DNA from: Calothrix sp. HK-06
GTDB lineage: Bacteria; Cyanobacteriota; Cyanobacteriia; Cyanobacteriales; Nostocaceae
Direction: 5' to 3'
Length of the DNA: 64,000 nt
Assembly: GCF_001904745.1 (NCBI RefSeq)
Contig: NZ_MRCD01000018.1
Coordinates: forward strand, 46,261 to 110,260
The notes under the pieces are model-generated. The model was not told the DNA's origin. It saw only the letters and a list, made by a program, of their open reading frames with translations, and did no database searches. Made by a program: the position numbers and the translations under genes. Shown here one piece after another: positions 53,995 through 63,980 of the stretch (its first letter is position 1; every line of letters starts with the position of its first letter).

Positions 53995-54271
53995 TTAATG
54001 TACGTGGAGTGCGGGTTGGGAAGAAAGCTATGTCATCAGGGTAGCCCCGACTCCTGCGATTAAGTTTAATGAAGACTTCTCATAATTAGTTTGAGTAAGA
54101 AACAATCTCTTATGATTATTACTTTCCAAGATAGAAAACAGCTTTATGCGTGCGGATTGTAAGATAGCCAATGCTGTTCACCATTATTGCGAGAGGCTGG
54201 CTGATTTGACCTAATTTCAACTAGGAATTTTTATATATAATACAGTTTTATTAATATATCTAATAATAGCA

Positions 54272-56017
54272 ATGGCTGATGAAGAATATTTAGCTTTACT
54301 TCGGCAAGGTGCAGACATTTGGAATAAATGGAGAAGTAATAATATTAGAGAAGGAGATTGTACAATTTTAGACTTGAGTAAGGCTAATCTAAGCTGGGCT
54401 GATTTAAGATGGGCTAACCTGATTGGGGTTGACCTAAGCGGGGCTAACCTGGCAGGGGCTGATTTAAGATGGGCTAACCTGAGTGGGGCTAACCTAAGCG
54501 GGGCTAACCTGAGTAAGACTAACCTGAGTAGGTTTGACCTGAGCGGGGCTAACCTGAGTGGGGCTAACCTAAGCGGGGCTAAACTTGAAGGGGCTGATTT
54601 AAGATGGGCTAACCTGAGTGGGGCTATTTTGGATAAAGCTAGTCTAATAAATACAAACCTAACTGATGCTAATTTAAATCACGCTGTTCTATTTGAGACT
54701 AATCTAAGTTATAGTAACTTTTATAGAGCAAACCTTACATTTGCTGTACTTTCTGAAGTTTCACTCTTTCAAACTAATCTTAGTGAGTCAAATCTGAGCT
54801 ATGCTAACTTACGTAATATTGATATTAGTGGCGCTAATATCAACTTTGAGGAGGAAGAAGAATACCCTCATAGATATCCTTACGGGGACTTAGCTATGCC
54901 TAATTTAAAGAACGCTAAATTGATAAGAGTTGACCTTTACAACGCTAATATTAAGTTTGCTAACCTTAGTAATCTTGACTTAGCATATGCGTGCCTTGCA
55001 GATGCAGACCTTTCCTACAGTAACTTTAGCGGAAGCAATCTTTCAGGAGCTAATTTAATTAAAACTCGTGCTTTAGGAGTTGATTTTACAGGAGCAAAAC
55101 TTACAGGTGCTTGTTTAGATGACTGGCATATTAATTCTACTACCAAACTTGATGATATTCATTGCCAATACGTTTACTTAAAAGATAATGAACGTGAGCG
55201 TCGCCCTAGTAGTGGAGAGTTTGCCCCTGGTGAGTTTACTAAGTTATTTCAAAAAGCTTTAGAAACAATTGATTTAATATTTGCAGATGGTATTGACTGG
55301 AAAGCTTTCCTATTATCATTACAGGAATTAAAGGCTGAGTATGGTGAGGATAATCTATCAGTCCAAGCTATTGAGAAGAAGAGTGGTGGTGCATTTGTAA
55401 TTCGTCTTGAGGTTTCATCAGAAGTTGATAAGGCAGCAATTGAGAGTAATGCTAAATTATTATATGAACAAAAGCTAAGGGTATTGGAAGAAAACTATCG
55501 CAACCAATTACAAGATAAAGACAGAGAGATAATAGATATTTATCGCCAACACAATACTAGATTTGATAACATTATTAATAACTTAGCATTAGCCCAAGCA
55601 AAACCAAACCATATTGAAATTCATAATTATAATAAAGCGGAAAGTACATCTATGTCAGAATCTTATCAATCCAAGTACGACCAAAGAAACGCTAATAATC
55701 AGTTTGTTGACACTGCTCAATCAGGTAGTAATGTCACTTTTAATCAGCAGAACTATACACCTGAACAAAAGCAAAACCTTGCAGAAGCAGCAGCAGAGAT
55801 TCAACAGCTTCTTTACCAATTAGCGCAAACTAACCCTACATCCACAGAAGGGTTCACAGAAGCAATTCATCAAGAAATCAAACGTAACCCAACCCTTAAA
55901 GCAAGGTTACAAGGTGCGCTCAAAGCTGGAGGGTTAGAAGCGTTAAAAGCAATCTTTAATCATCCACTCTTTAGTATTCCAGCAGAGACAGTTAAAGGAT
56001 GGTTAGAAGCTGAGTAA
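54272..56017 (+). CDS. Pentapeptide-repeat protein with C-terminal effector-associated-like region
   Basis: 581 residues. About 38 pentapeptide repeats (ANLSGANLSGADLRWANLSG type) at about 33-290 should form a right-handed quadrilateral helix. From about 318, FTKLFQKALETIDLIFADGI and DWKAFLLSLQELKAEYGEDN form a conserved helical domain found behind such repeats in cyanobacteria; a coiled coil at about 400-440 and a C-terminal helical region (EAAAEIQQLLYQLAQTNP) follow. It is probably a scaffold in the conflict network, like the pentapeptide parts of the genes at 18440 and 58897. No enzyme motif. Confidence 0.85.
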   Translation: MADEEYLALLRQGADIWNKWRSNNIREGDCTILDLSKANLSWADLRWANLIGVDLSGANLAGADLRWANLSGANLSGANLSKTNLSRFDLSGANLSGANLSGAKLEGADLRWANLSGAILDKASLINTNLTDANLNHAVLFETNLSYSNFYRANLTFAVLSEVSLFQTNLSESNLSYANLRNIDISGANINFEEEEEYPHRYPYGDLAMPNLKNAKLIRVDLYNANIKFANLSNLDLAYACLADADLSYSNFSGSNLSGANLIKTRALGVDFTGAKLTGACLDDWHINSTTKLDDIHCQYVYLKDNERERRPSSGEFAPGEFTKLFQKALETIDLIFADGIDWKAFLLSLQELKAEYGEDNLSVQAIEKKSGGAFVIRLEVSSEVDKAAIESNAKLLYEQKLRVLEENYRNQLQDKDREIIDIYRQHNTRFDNIINNLALAQAKPNHIEIHNYNKAESTSMSESYQSKYDQRNANNQFVDTAQSGSNVTFNQQNYTPEQKQNLAEAAAEIQQLLYQLAQTNPTSTEGFTEAIHQEIKRNPTLKARLQGALKAGGLEALKAIFNHPLFSIPAETVKGWLEAE

Positions 56018-56211
56018 GAGATTTATGGTTCTAAGTTCTCTACCAACTAATGGAGTACTTATGCTTAACTAGTAAGTAACTAGCATCATTACTAAAAGCT
56101 GTGCATGGTTTATCCTACACCAATGCTGCATCAACTAACACTGACTTTTTAGAAGCTTCTCTCCAGCAGTGCTATTTTACTATCGGTTATCACATAGAAA
56201 GAATGCTGTCT

Positions 56212-56508
56212 TTAATGCTTACTACTGAGAAGGAAGTTAGGCAGGAATCCTCTATTCTTTGTATAGGTATGTGTAGTTAGATATCCATCAACCTCAGCAA
56301 GCGCCCACTGGATTACCTCTTCGTTGCTATCACCCTAGTGAGTACCCAAGCAATAACTTTAGGGGTAGATGGTGTGGTCGGGGTGAATGATTACAAACCA
56401 AGGCTTATAGTCATACTTTAACTTCTTATAGAATATCCGCATATTTCTATAGGTGACAAAGGTCTCATCAGGGAATTTAATTAGATATTCTTCCTGCAAT
56501 TTTTTCAT
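56212..56508 (-). pseudogene. Decayed gene with intact start and ribosome binding site
   Basis: GGAGGT (56519-56524 on the plus strand as ACCTCC) precedes MKKLQEEYLIKFPDETFVTY, then RNMRIFYKKLKYDYKPWFVI and a stop; PKVIAWVLTR and GDSNEEVIQWALAEVDGYLT follow in other frames. So one small protein is broken by two frameshifts. The family is not recognised. The rest of 56018-56596 has only the hairpin CCACTGAGGT...ACCTCAAATTAGTGG at 56522-56553. Confidence 0.6.
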
Positions 56509-56617
56509 AGAAATCAGTACCTCCACTGAGGTTATATTACCTCAAATTAGTGGAAGTTAGAAGGGATATAGCAATGCATCTTAATAAATACTAAGGGTGC
56601 GTCCCAACATTATAGGT

Positions 56618-56959
56618 ATGACTGATATTAAAGAAACAACTGCATTACAAGACATGTTAGATGAATATTTACAGGGTGAATATAGAAGGAATCAAGCTCT
56701 AATTGTAGGACTTTCTACTGTTATATTCATAGGTCATTGGATAATGGCTGCCTTTCTACTATTCATATTAGTTAATATGTTTACTGCAATAGGCTTGAAG
56801 GATTTCTTACTTGAATGCCAGACAAGTTATGACATTATATCTAATACAGAAACAACACAATGTACCAATAAAGCATGGATATCTATGCTGGTTAATATAG
56901 CTAGTTTCATAATAGCAGCGGGCTACTTAACAACTCCTAAACCTAGTATTAAATATTAG
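56618..56959 (+). CDS. Small two-TM protein
   Basis: 113 residues from MTDIKETTALQDMLDEYLQG; a frame start at 56597 is less likely. Membrane segments at about 33-60 (LIVGLSTVIFIGHWIMAAFL) and 89-105. Two Cys lie in the outer loop (LECQTSYD, TTQCTNK), which suggests a disulfide outside the membrane. The stop is 12 bases before the next gene, hence an operon. No family known. Confidence 0.7.
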   Translation: MTDIKETTALQDMLDEYLQGEYRRNQALIVGLSTVIFIGHWIMAAFLLFILVNMFTAIGLKDFLLECQTSYDIISNTETTQCTNKAWISMLVNIASFIIAAGYLTTPKPSIKY

Positions 56960-56971
56960 TAGAGTAAAGTA

Positions 56972-57409
56972 ATGTCTAATAAGAATAAATATACTGCATT
57001 ATTTGCTTCATTAGTAGCAGGATTTATCTCATCTTTATTGTTAGGTGAGAGTGTAATTGCTGAACAAAGGAATGTGATAAGTTCTTGTGGTCTTCACACT
57101 AGTGCTGGAGAAACCAGAGGTAAATGTATTATCAGAACATATATTGATGGCGACTATATCATGATTAAAGTAGAGCCATCTTGGTTTACAAGTCCTGATG
57201 ATGGGCCTACCCTTTTACGAGTTACAAATAATCCATCTTGTACTTCTTGGTCTGGCTTTAATGAAAAAGGCTGCATAGGGGAAGCATGGTATGGCGAAGG
57301 ATGGGGCTACGCATCAGTTAGCGATTCAGAAGGACGCTTTAGTTATGGTATGGGAGGGTCTGGTTTTGCTCTTTACTATGATGGTTCTCTACCCAGACCT
57401 TCTAATTAA
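56972..57409 (+). CDS. Exported Cys-containing protein, partner of the two-TM protein
   Basis: 145 residues with a signal peptide (YTALFASLVAGFISSLLLGE, cleavage near VIA-EQ). Four Cys (SSCGLHT, GKCIIRT, PSCTSWSG, KGCIGEA) probably form two disulfides; the end is rich in Gly and Tyr (GYASVSDSEGRFSYGMGGSG). It lies 12 bases behind the two-TM gene. Function unknown; a secreted enzyme-like activity is not visible. Confidence 0.75.
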   Translation: MSNKNKYTALFASLVAGFISSLLLGESVIAEQRNVISSCGLHTSAGETRGKCIIRTYIDGDYIMIKVEPSWFTSPDDGPTLLRVTNNPSCTSWSGFNEKGCIGEAWYGEGWGYASVSDSEGRFSYGMGGSGFALYYDGSLPRPSN

Positions 57410-57613
57410 AACAAACCCCTCTCAGAATGCCGTGATGCTGTACTGCCAAAAATTTTTGAACTATCTCCTAATATTAAGCAAGAAGTGGAAAAAGCGATAC
57501 AGAACAAACCTGGGCACCACAAGAGCGATTCTCTTAATAAGTCGGCACTTTTGCAACTAATTTGGCAGGAAACATCTACCGACACTAAATTATTGCTTCA
57601 AAAAACTAGTTAG
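57410..57613 (+). pseudogene. C-terminal remnant of an unknown gene
   Basis: Open without a start: LSECRDAVLPKIFELSPNIK, then QEVEKAIQNKPG and SALLQLIWQETSTDTKLLLQ, ending in TAG. The helical pattern suggests former coding. 57614-58031 contains a further weak frame (LATLFQNLREHLIADNDINF) without a start. Confidence 0.4.
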
Positions 57614-58031
57614 TTTAATAACCTATTTTTGGTAAAACTACCAAATTTGCGGGTAGGAAATAAAATCTGACAAGTTAAATTAGGTATGGTTACTTGACAC
57701 TTGCAACCCTATTCCAGAATTTACGTGAACACCTTATAGCGGACAATGACATCAACTTTGCTGAATCTATTGTCCCTTGGGATTCTATAAATCAACTTCG
57801 GCACCCTTCCCAAAAGACAGGCGCCACAAATTCACATGGGTTTAACAGGCGCCGAACTCCACCCCAAAAACAGGCACTGTAATCATGTACTACTATTGCC
57901 TTGGGGTGCGGTAACTTTTACCAAACTCGTTAGGGTCTGGTAACAGATTGCGGCTGGCAAAGTGGCGCCGATTCGGAATTCAAGATTTACGCAGTGTAGA
58001 TATAATTGCGACAACTGTCTCGAATTCGCCC

Positions 58032-58094
58032 ATGAACAGTAAAACCATTTTGATTTTGGCAACAAATCCTACAAGCACTTCAAGTGTCAGTTAA
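58032..58094 (+). pseudogene. N-terminal stub of a CHAT-type gene
   Basis: MNSKTILILATNPTSTSSVS and then TAA. The beginning equals the start of the CHAT domains at 51096 (MNRQKILILTANPTNTQSL) and 2908. The rest is lost; at 58240-58320 a weak frame (AHDINLLTDTSTSLTLVKQA) ends in TAA. Confidence 0.55.
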
Positions 58095-58351
58095 CAAATT
58101 ATTTGTCGTCTTAACCAATTAATGTCACTGGGCATCTAATGCCCAAAACAAAGTTTATCAAGGATTAGCCCGTTCAGTATATATAAACTTTATATTTAGT
58201 ATTGTTACTCAAAAAAGCTCTCTATTGCTGGAATGTCTGCTACATCAACTCAAAATCGCGCACGACATTAATTTGTTAACCGACACTTCTACTAGTCTCA
58301 CCCTTGTTAAACAAGCAGCACAGGCAGATTAAAACCCACGCTAAAAAGTCA

Positions 58352-58786
58352 TTAGCTGCTTCTAGAAGTCTCAATCAGGTTTGTATTTGCCATTACTGAG
58401 TTTGCTGTTTCCTTGGGAAGCGAACATTCTACAGTAATTTTGAGATTGCTTTTAGCAGTACCTTTGCTTACATAAGGAATGCCAGCTTCTCCCCCCAGTT
58501 CGATTCCAAATTCGAGGGTTACTTTATTAACATCAGGTATTGCCTTTGTTTTGAAAGCATTCAAGGCGATTATTGTGTAATTCCGAATAGTTTTTTCAAT
58601 TCCTTGATAATGCTGTATAATTTGCTGTCGCAGTTTTTCAGGATTCGCGCCCTTGCCTGTAAGCCCTTCTTCTTCCTCATCCTCTGTGGGACTTTCGCTA
58701 CTTATCGTAGTATTTTTTAAATCTTCTGTAGTTTCGACGTAAATAACTGTGTCATCATCTAGTTGGATTGCCGTTAGTTGTGTCAT
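58352..58786 (-). CDS. Trypco1-domain protein (trypsin-co-occurring domain 1)
   Basis: 144 residues. AIQLDDDTVIYVETTEDLKN, an acidic linker (TEDEEEEGL), a helix (LRQQIIQHYQGIEKTIRNYT) and VTLEFGIELGGEAGIPYVSK followed by GTAKSNLKITVEC. This is the pattern of the Trypco1 domain, known as a partner of trypsin- or caspase-type effectors in bacterial conflict systems. It is divergent from the caspase giant at 58897 with 110 bp between them, so both probably form one system. Confidence 0.8.
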   Translation of the reverse strand: MTQLTAIQLDDDTVIYVETTEDLKNTTISSESPTEDEEEEGLTGKGANPEKLRQQIIQHYQGIEKTIRNYTIIALNAFKTKAIPDVNKVTLEFGIELGGEAGIPYVSKGTAKSNLKITVECSLPKETANSVMANTNLIETSRSS

Positions 58787-58896
58787 AAGTCAAATATTTT
58801 AATATTTACCATAAGGTTTAAGCATGTTTTATTGTAAAAACTGTAACATAATTCTACGTGATGTAAATTAATATATACCCCAAAAAGCTTATTGTG

Positions 58897-61800
58897 ATGA
58901 GTAGAGATGCTGTAGTAGTCGGAATTAATACTTATACTTACCCATCCCTTAGTCCTTTGACTGCACCAGCAGAGGATGCAGAAGTTATAGCACAACTTTT
59001 AGAGAAATATGGAGATTTTAAAGTAAAGCGACTGCCAGCAGTTAAGGATAAACAAAGTGATACTATCCGCGTAGGTAAAAAAAACAAAGTCCGTCTTACT
59101 GAGCTAGAAGATGCAATAGTACAATTGTTGAAGCCAGAAGGGAAACCACCAGATACAGCGCTACTATATTTTTCTGGACATGGTTTACGTAGAAGCAAGG
59201 GTGTACAAGAAGGTTTTTTAGCAAGCAGTGATGTTGACTCAAGCGAAGGTAAATGGGGCTTACCTTTTCAATGGCTGCGCCGAATATTACAAGAAAGTGA
59301 GGTACAGCAACAGATTATTATCCTAGATTGCTGTCATGCCGGAGAAGTTATAAATTTTCAAGAAGCAGACCCAGGAGAAAGAGGGAAAGGAAGAGATAGA
59401 TGTTTTATGGCTGCATCTCGCTCCTTTGAAATTGCTTATGAAGAAATTAATAGTAACCATAGTGTTTTTACCGCTGCACTAATTAAAGCATTAGAACCCA
59501 AATCAAGGCAATGGGTAACTAATTACACCTTGGCGCATTTAATCAGTCAAGAACAGAATGCCTTCCCTCAACGTCCAATTTTTAGTAATTCCGGTGAACC
59601 GATTAACCTCACTCGCTCATGGGAACTAGAAAAAAAAGATTCTATTGTAATAGGAGAACGTATTTGCCCTTACAAAGGTTTGAATTATTTTGACTGTACG
59701 GAGGAGGATGCAAGATATTTCTACGGTCGTACAGTTCTAACTGATGAGGTGTTAGAAAAATTACGTGTTGGTAATTTTCTGGCAGTACTGGGAGCATCAG
59801 GCAGTGGTAAATCGAGTCTTGTCAGGGCTGGTTTATTGTATCAATTAAAACTAGGGCAACGATTATCTGGTAGTGAAAGTTGGCATATTAAAATCTTTCA
59901 ACCCGATGAGCATCCTCTATATTCTTTAGCTTCTGCATTTTTAGATTCTGAGTTATCAGATACTAAACTGGCTATCCAATTAGCTCAAGAAGCCGAGAAA
60001 CTGGAAAAAAGTGGCTCTGAAAGGTTGAGGCAATTAATTAATGTTTTGGATACACAGCGAGTAGTACTAGTAATAGACCAGTTTGAAGAAGTTTTTACTT
60101 TGTGCAAGGATACCCAAAAACGGCAACAGTTTTTTGAATGTTTGTTAGGTGCTTTAGCTAAAACAGAAAATAAACTTTGTTTGGTGCTAACAATGCGGGC
60201 AGACTTTTTTGGTAAGTGTACTGAGCAAGAATATAGCGGATTAGCACAGCAAATTCAGCATAACTTAGTGCCAGTTACACCAATGTCACCAGAGGAGTTA
60301 AGGCAAGCAATTGTACAGCCAGTAAAACAGGTAGAAGTGGAAATCGAGCCAGAACTTGTGGAGCAAATATTGACAGATGTTGTTAATGCTCCAGGTTATT
60401 TACCTTTATTGCAATATACACTGACAGAAGTGTGGAAACAAAGCACAGGTAATTGTTTGCAGCTTAACACTTATGTCAATTTAGGTAGGGTTGTGGGTAC
60501 ATTAAGTCAACGTGGTACCAAGGTGTATGAGTCTTTTTCTCAACAGGAACAAGCAGCGGCGCAACATATTTTTTTAGCACTGGTGCAGTTGGGAGAAGGT
60601 ACAGAGGATACTCGCAGACGAGTTTTAAAGCAGGATTTAGTAAATCAGAATTATAGCGAAGAGCTTATTAATACAGTAGTTTGGCAATTGGCAGATGAAA
60701 AGCTAGTTATTACCGATGAAATAGTAAGTAATATTGAAGTATCTAAGCGAGTAGAGGTAATAGATGTTGCCCATGAAGCACTAATTCGTCATTGGACGCT
60801 ATTACGCCAATGGATTGAGGAAAATCGGGAGAGATTGAGAAAGAAACGAGAAATTATAGCAATGCTTAAGCAGTTGCGAGAACGAACTGGGATTATTTTT
60901 CTTCAAGGTTTTAACTTTAGCGGTTTAGACCTTAGTGATATTAATCTCAGTGATGCTAACCTCATTTGTGCTAACTTCAGTGATACTAACCTCAGCGGTG
61001 CTGACCTTAGCGGTGCTAACCTTATAGGTGTCAAACTCTGCCGTGCCAACCTTAGCGGTGCTAACCTCAGTCGTTTCAACTTTAGGGATGCCAACTTCAG
61101 CCATGCTGACCTAAGTAGTGCCGACCTCAGCCACGCTATCCTTCGCGATACCGACTTTGAGAGTGCCAACCTCAGCGGTGCCGACCTCGGAAGTTCCAAC
61201 CTCAGCGGTGCCAACCTCAGCGGTGCCAACCTCAGCGGTGCCAACCTCAGTCATGCCGACCTTAGTGGTCCCAACCCCAGTCGTGCCAACCTTAGTCGTG
61301 CTAACCTCAGTCATGCCGACCTCAGTTATGCCGACCTTAGTGATACCAACCTTAACGGTGCCAACCTCAGTCATGCCGACCTCAGTCATGCCGATCTCAG
61401 TGGTACCAACCTTAGCGGTGCCAACCTTAACGGTGCCAAACTTAACGGTGCCAAACTTATTGATGCCAACCTTAACGGTGCCAAACTTATTGATGCCAAC
61501 CTTATTGATGCTAATTTCAGCGGTTCTAACCTTAGTAATACCAATCTTAAAGGTGCTAACCTCAGCGGTGTTAACCTTAGTGGTGTAATTATTGACGAAG
61601 CAACGAAAATTAATAATGAATGGCGTTTGATGTGGGAAATTGTCAATCAACCCTCTAAGGGTCGAAACCTTATTGGTGCCAAACTCAGGCGTGTCAATCT
61701 TATTAATGTCAACCTTATTGATGCCAAACTCAGCCGTGCTGATCTTATTGATGCCAACCTCAGCCGTGCCGACCTCAGTAATGCCGACCTCAACGGTGCC

Positions 61801-62364
61801 AAACTCAGCAATGCCAACCTCAGCGGTGCCAAACTCAGCGGTGCCAAACTCAGCGGTGCCAAACTCAGCGGTGTCAATCTCAGTGATGCCATCCTCAGTG
61901 GTGCCGACCTCAGCGGTGCCATCCTTATTAATGCTGACCTTAGCGGTGTTATCCTTAACAGTGCCAAACTCAGCGGTGCCAAACTCAGCGGTGCCAAACT
62001 CAGCGGTGCCGACCTCGGCAGTGCCGACCTCGGTAGTGCCGACCTCAGCGGTGCCATCCTTAACCGTGCAAACCTCAGTCGTGCAAACCTCAGTCATGCG
62101 AACCTCAGTGGTACCAACCTTAACGGTGCTATTCTTAGTGGTGCTATTCTTAGTGGTGCAAACCTCAGTCGTGCCAAGCTCAGTCATGCCAATCTCAGTT
62201 ATGCCGACCTTAGTGATACTAACCTTAGCGATGCCAAACTTATTGATGCCAACCTCAGCGGTGCCATCCTTAACGGTACCAACCTCGGTCGTGCTAACCT
62301 CAGTTGCGCCAACCTTATTGATGCCGACCTCAGCGGTGCCATCCTTAATGGTGCTAAGTTTTAA
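58897..62364 (+). CDS. Caspase - nSTAND1 NTPase - pentapeptide-repeat protein
   Basis: 1155 residues. Caspase-like (peptidase C14) domain at 1-235: VVVGINTYTYPSLSPLTAPA, His95 in LLYFSGHGLRR, and the DCCHAG box with Cys146. nSTAND1 domain at about 250-560: CPYKGLNYFDCTEEDARYFY, P-loop LGASGSGKSSLVRAGLL (299-307), Walker B VVLVIDQFEEVFTLC, then RADFFGKCTE and LTEVWKQS. A winged-helix segment (HEALIRHWTLLRQWIEENRE) leads to about 90 pentapeptides at 668-1155, interrupted once by NNEWRLMWEIVNQPSKGRNL. It is probably a protease switched by NTP-driven assembly, with the pentapeptides as sensor or scaffold. The divergent Trypco1 gene is its likely regulator. Confidence 0.93.
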   Translation: MSRDAVVVGINTYTYPSLSPLTAPAEDAEVIAQLLEKYGDFKVKRLPAVKDKQSDTIRVGKKNKVRLTELEDAIVQLLKPEGKPPDTALLYFSGHGLRRSKGVQEGFLASSDVDSSEGKWGLPFQWLRRILQESEVQQQIIILDCCHAGEVINFQEADPGERGKGRDRCFMAASRSFEIAYEEINSNHSVFTAALIKALEPKSRQWVTNYTLAHLISQEQNAFPQRPIFSNSGEPINLTRSWELEKKDSIVIGERICPYKGLNYFDCTEEDARYFYGRTVLTDEVLEKLRVGNFLAVLGASGSGKSSLVRAGLLYQLKLGQRLSGSESWHIKIFQPDEHPLYSLASAFLDSELSDTKLAIQLAQEAEKLEKSGSERLRQLINVLDTQRVVLVIDQFEEVFTLCKDTQKRQQFFECLLGALAKTENKLCLVLTMRADFFGKCTEQEYSGLAQQIQHNLVPVTPMSPEELRQAIVQPVKQVEVEIEPELVEQILTDVVNAPGYLPLLQYTLTEVWKQSTGNCLQLNTYVNLGRVVGTLSQRGTKVYESFSQQEQAAAQHIFLALVQLGEGTEDTRRRVLKQDLVNQNYSEELINTVVWQLADEKLVITDEIVSNIEVSKRVEVIDVAHEALIRHWTLLRQWIEENRERLRKKREIIAMLKQLRERTGIIFLQGFNFSGLDLSDINLSDANLICANFSDTNLSGADLSGANLIGVKLCRANLSGANLSRFNFRDANFSHADLSSADLSHAILRDTDFESANLSGADLGSSNLSGANLSGANLSGANLSHADLSGPNPSRANLSRANLSHADLSYADLSDTNLNGANLSHADLSHADLSGTNLSGANLNGAKLNGAKLIDANLNGAKLIDANLIDANFSGSNLSNTNLKGANLSGVNLSGVIIDEATKINNEWRLMWEIVNQPSKGRNLIGAKLRRVNLINVNLIDAKLSRADLIDANLSRADLSNADLNGAKLSNANLSGAKLSGAKLSGAKLSGVNLSDAILSGADLSGAILINADLSGVILNSAKLSGAKLSGAKLSGADLGSADLGSADLSGAILNRANLSRANLSHANLSGTNLNGAILSGAILSGANLSRAKLSHANLSYADLSDTNLSDAKLIDANLSGAILNGTNLGRANLSCANLIDADLSGAILNGAKF

Positions 62365-63342
62365 AATTCGTTATCTCATAGACAATTTACTAATGCTTAC
62401 ATTATGCATACATACTAATTTGATCTTTTTGTTGTAGATAGACAAACTGAAGTAATTTCGATGCGGATACTATAAATAAATCTATGATTTACAGCGGCAC
62501 CAACAACCAACAATAGCATCGTTCACAGCAAGATACTCCAGCGGCGCCAACATCTGACCGATAGCATAGCTGATATCGATACGTAAGCCCAGACAGTAAC
62601 CAAACGATATCTTGACCGATGCCGACACTAACGTGAACATAGTTACGCAAATCTAAACTAGTTACGTTAACATCACCATGAGCTATCCATATCTTTAAAA
62701 GAATCTAGATAAAGCGCAAGCACTAATATAAGCGATGCTGGCAACAATCAAAACTGGACCAAATCCCATTGACTGGGCTGCTTTTACTTTAATTGGTGAG
62801 GCACAATAATCCAATACCAACCCATTCGCACGACAGCCAGCTTGACTGCGATGCTAGCCACAATACTAATACCAAGTGGCGCCGTTTAATCAAACATCTA
62901 TACCACTATCTATACGAACGTGTAGCTCAAGCTCAACCAATACTCGATAGTTTTACTCATCAACCCGAATTTTAAGGTGCCAGTCCACCGCAGCCGAAAA
63001 GCACTTTGTCAGGGTTATGCTATTTGCAACAGGTTAAAGCATAACTTAGGGAAGGCACATTCCTACCCCAAAAAACCAGGCGCCACAAATTCAAATAGGT
63101 TAAAAAGCACTCTTTTTACTCCCCTCGACATGGGTATTGTTGGCGCCAGTTACCCGTCTATGTAATAATCGCGTACTAAACTTGATGATAGATGGCGCCG
63201 AATCTAGTTATTATGTTTAACCAGTTACGCTAACATCACCACAAAGCATCTATAGATACTTACCGGATTAATCCTAACTAACAATAAGATAATCAAATCT
63301 AGTTACGATAGCTAGTTAAACGGTAATAACCAGTTATATATA
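62365..63342. other. Decayed region with CHAT and pentapeptide traces
   Basis: 62735-62809 reads MLATIKTGPNPIDWAAFTLI and then GEAQ before a stop, the usual C-terminal end of a CHAT domain. Phrases such as AGCGGCGCCAAC and GATGCCGACACTAAC at 62520-62630 look like eroded pentapeptides. 62793-62975 and 62977-63165 are open frames without family features. Several GGCGCC sites are present. Confidence 0.45.
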
Positions 63343-63762
63343 TTGACGATTAAATTAACTCGTTATGCAAATATTAAAGATATTGCATCAAGACTATTGA
63401 GTCATGAGAAGCACAAACATATTTTTTATCCAAAGTCCAATATGCAAGAAGAGAACAGAACAATAGAAACACTTGGCAAAATTTATGAATTACGTCCTTA
63501 TAAAGATGGGATAGTAGTTGAGATACTTGGCACTTGCTATGAAATATATGAACGTGAGCAAAATTTTAATGTTTACAGGATAGACCCTGACGGAATTGCT
63601 ATATGTTGTGGGGAACAAGTAAATTCATTAGTTGCTGCTATTGAATTAGCTGAGATTTTTGAAAGATTGATTTATTATGCTACAAACACAGGGCTAATTA
63701 GAGAATTTAACTTTATTCAGCATTTTGGAGGAATGGCAGTCAGCACCTCCATACAAGATTGA
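63343..63762 (+). CDS. Hypothetical small protein
   Basis: 139 residues from a TTG (MTIKLTRYANIKDIASRLLS); no strong ribosome binding site, so an internal start such as the Met at 63442 is possible. ELRPYKDGIVVEILGTCYEI and YEREQNFNVYRIDPDGIAIC suggest a compact alpha/beta protein. It has no signal peptide. A part of its 5' coding sequence is repeated downstream at 63924-63980. Confidence 0.6.
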   Translation: MTIKLTRYANIKDIASRLLSHEKHKHIFYPKSNMQEENRTIETLGKIYELRPYKDGIVVEILGTCYEIYEREQNFNVYRIDPDGIAICCGEQVNSLVAAIELAEIFERLIYYATNTGLIREFNFIQHFGGMAVSTSIQD

Positions 63763-63923
63763 CTTATAGGTGATGTTTTGGCGCCAACCTATAGAAATAG
63801 AGTTTTTAGAGCGGGATGTAGTCTAAGGGAAATTTAGGTAAATCTCCCAAACCGTTGTGAAATCTAGATTTTAAATTTTTCGGTAATTTCTCAAACTCAA
63901 AAAAAATGAGTGAACCAGGAGTC

Positions 63924-63980
63924 AAGACTATTGAGTCATGAGAAGTACAAACATATCTTTTTATCCAAAGTCCAAAACTT
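63924..63980 (+). repeat. Partial direct duplicate of the preceding gene
   Basis: AAGACTATTGAGTCATGAGA followed by AGTACAAACATATCTTTTTA and TCCAAAGTCC corresponds to about 63388-63438 with small differences. No complete frame is kept; the window ends shortly after. Confidence 0.6.

Noticed and set aside
61111..62187. 358-codon open frame on the minus strand, full of TEVGT/AEFGT repeats
   Set aside because: It is antisense to the pentapeptide repeats of the caspase giant. The low-complexity repeat pattern follows from the regular codons of the plus-strand repeats.
61640..62437. 265-codon plus-strand open frame rich in VPTSAVP
   Set aside because: A shifted frame within the same pentapeptide repeats; no start context and no family features.
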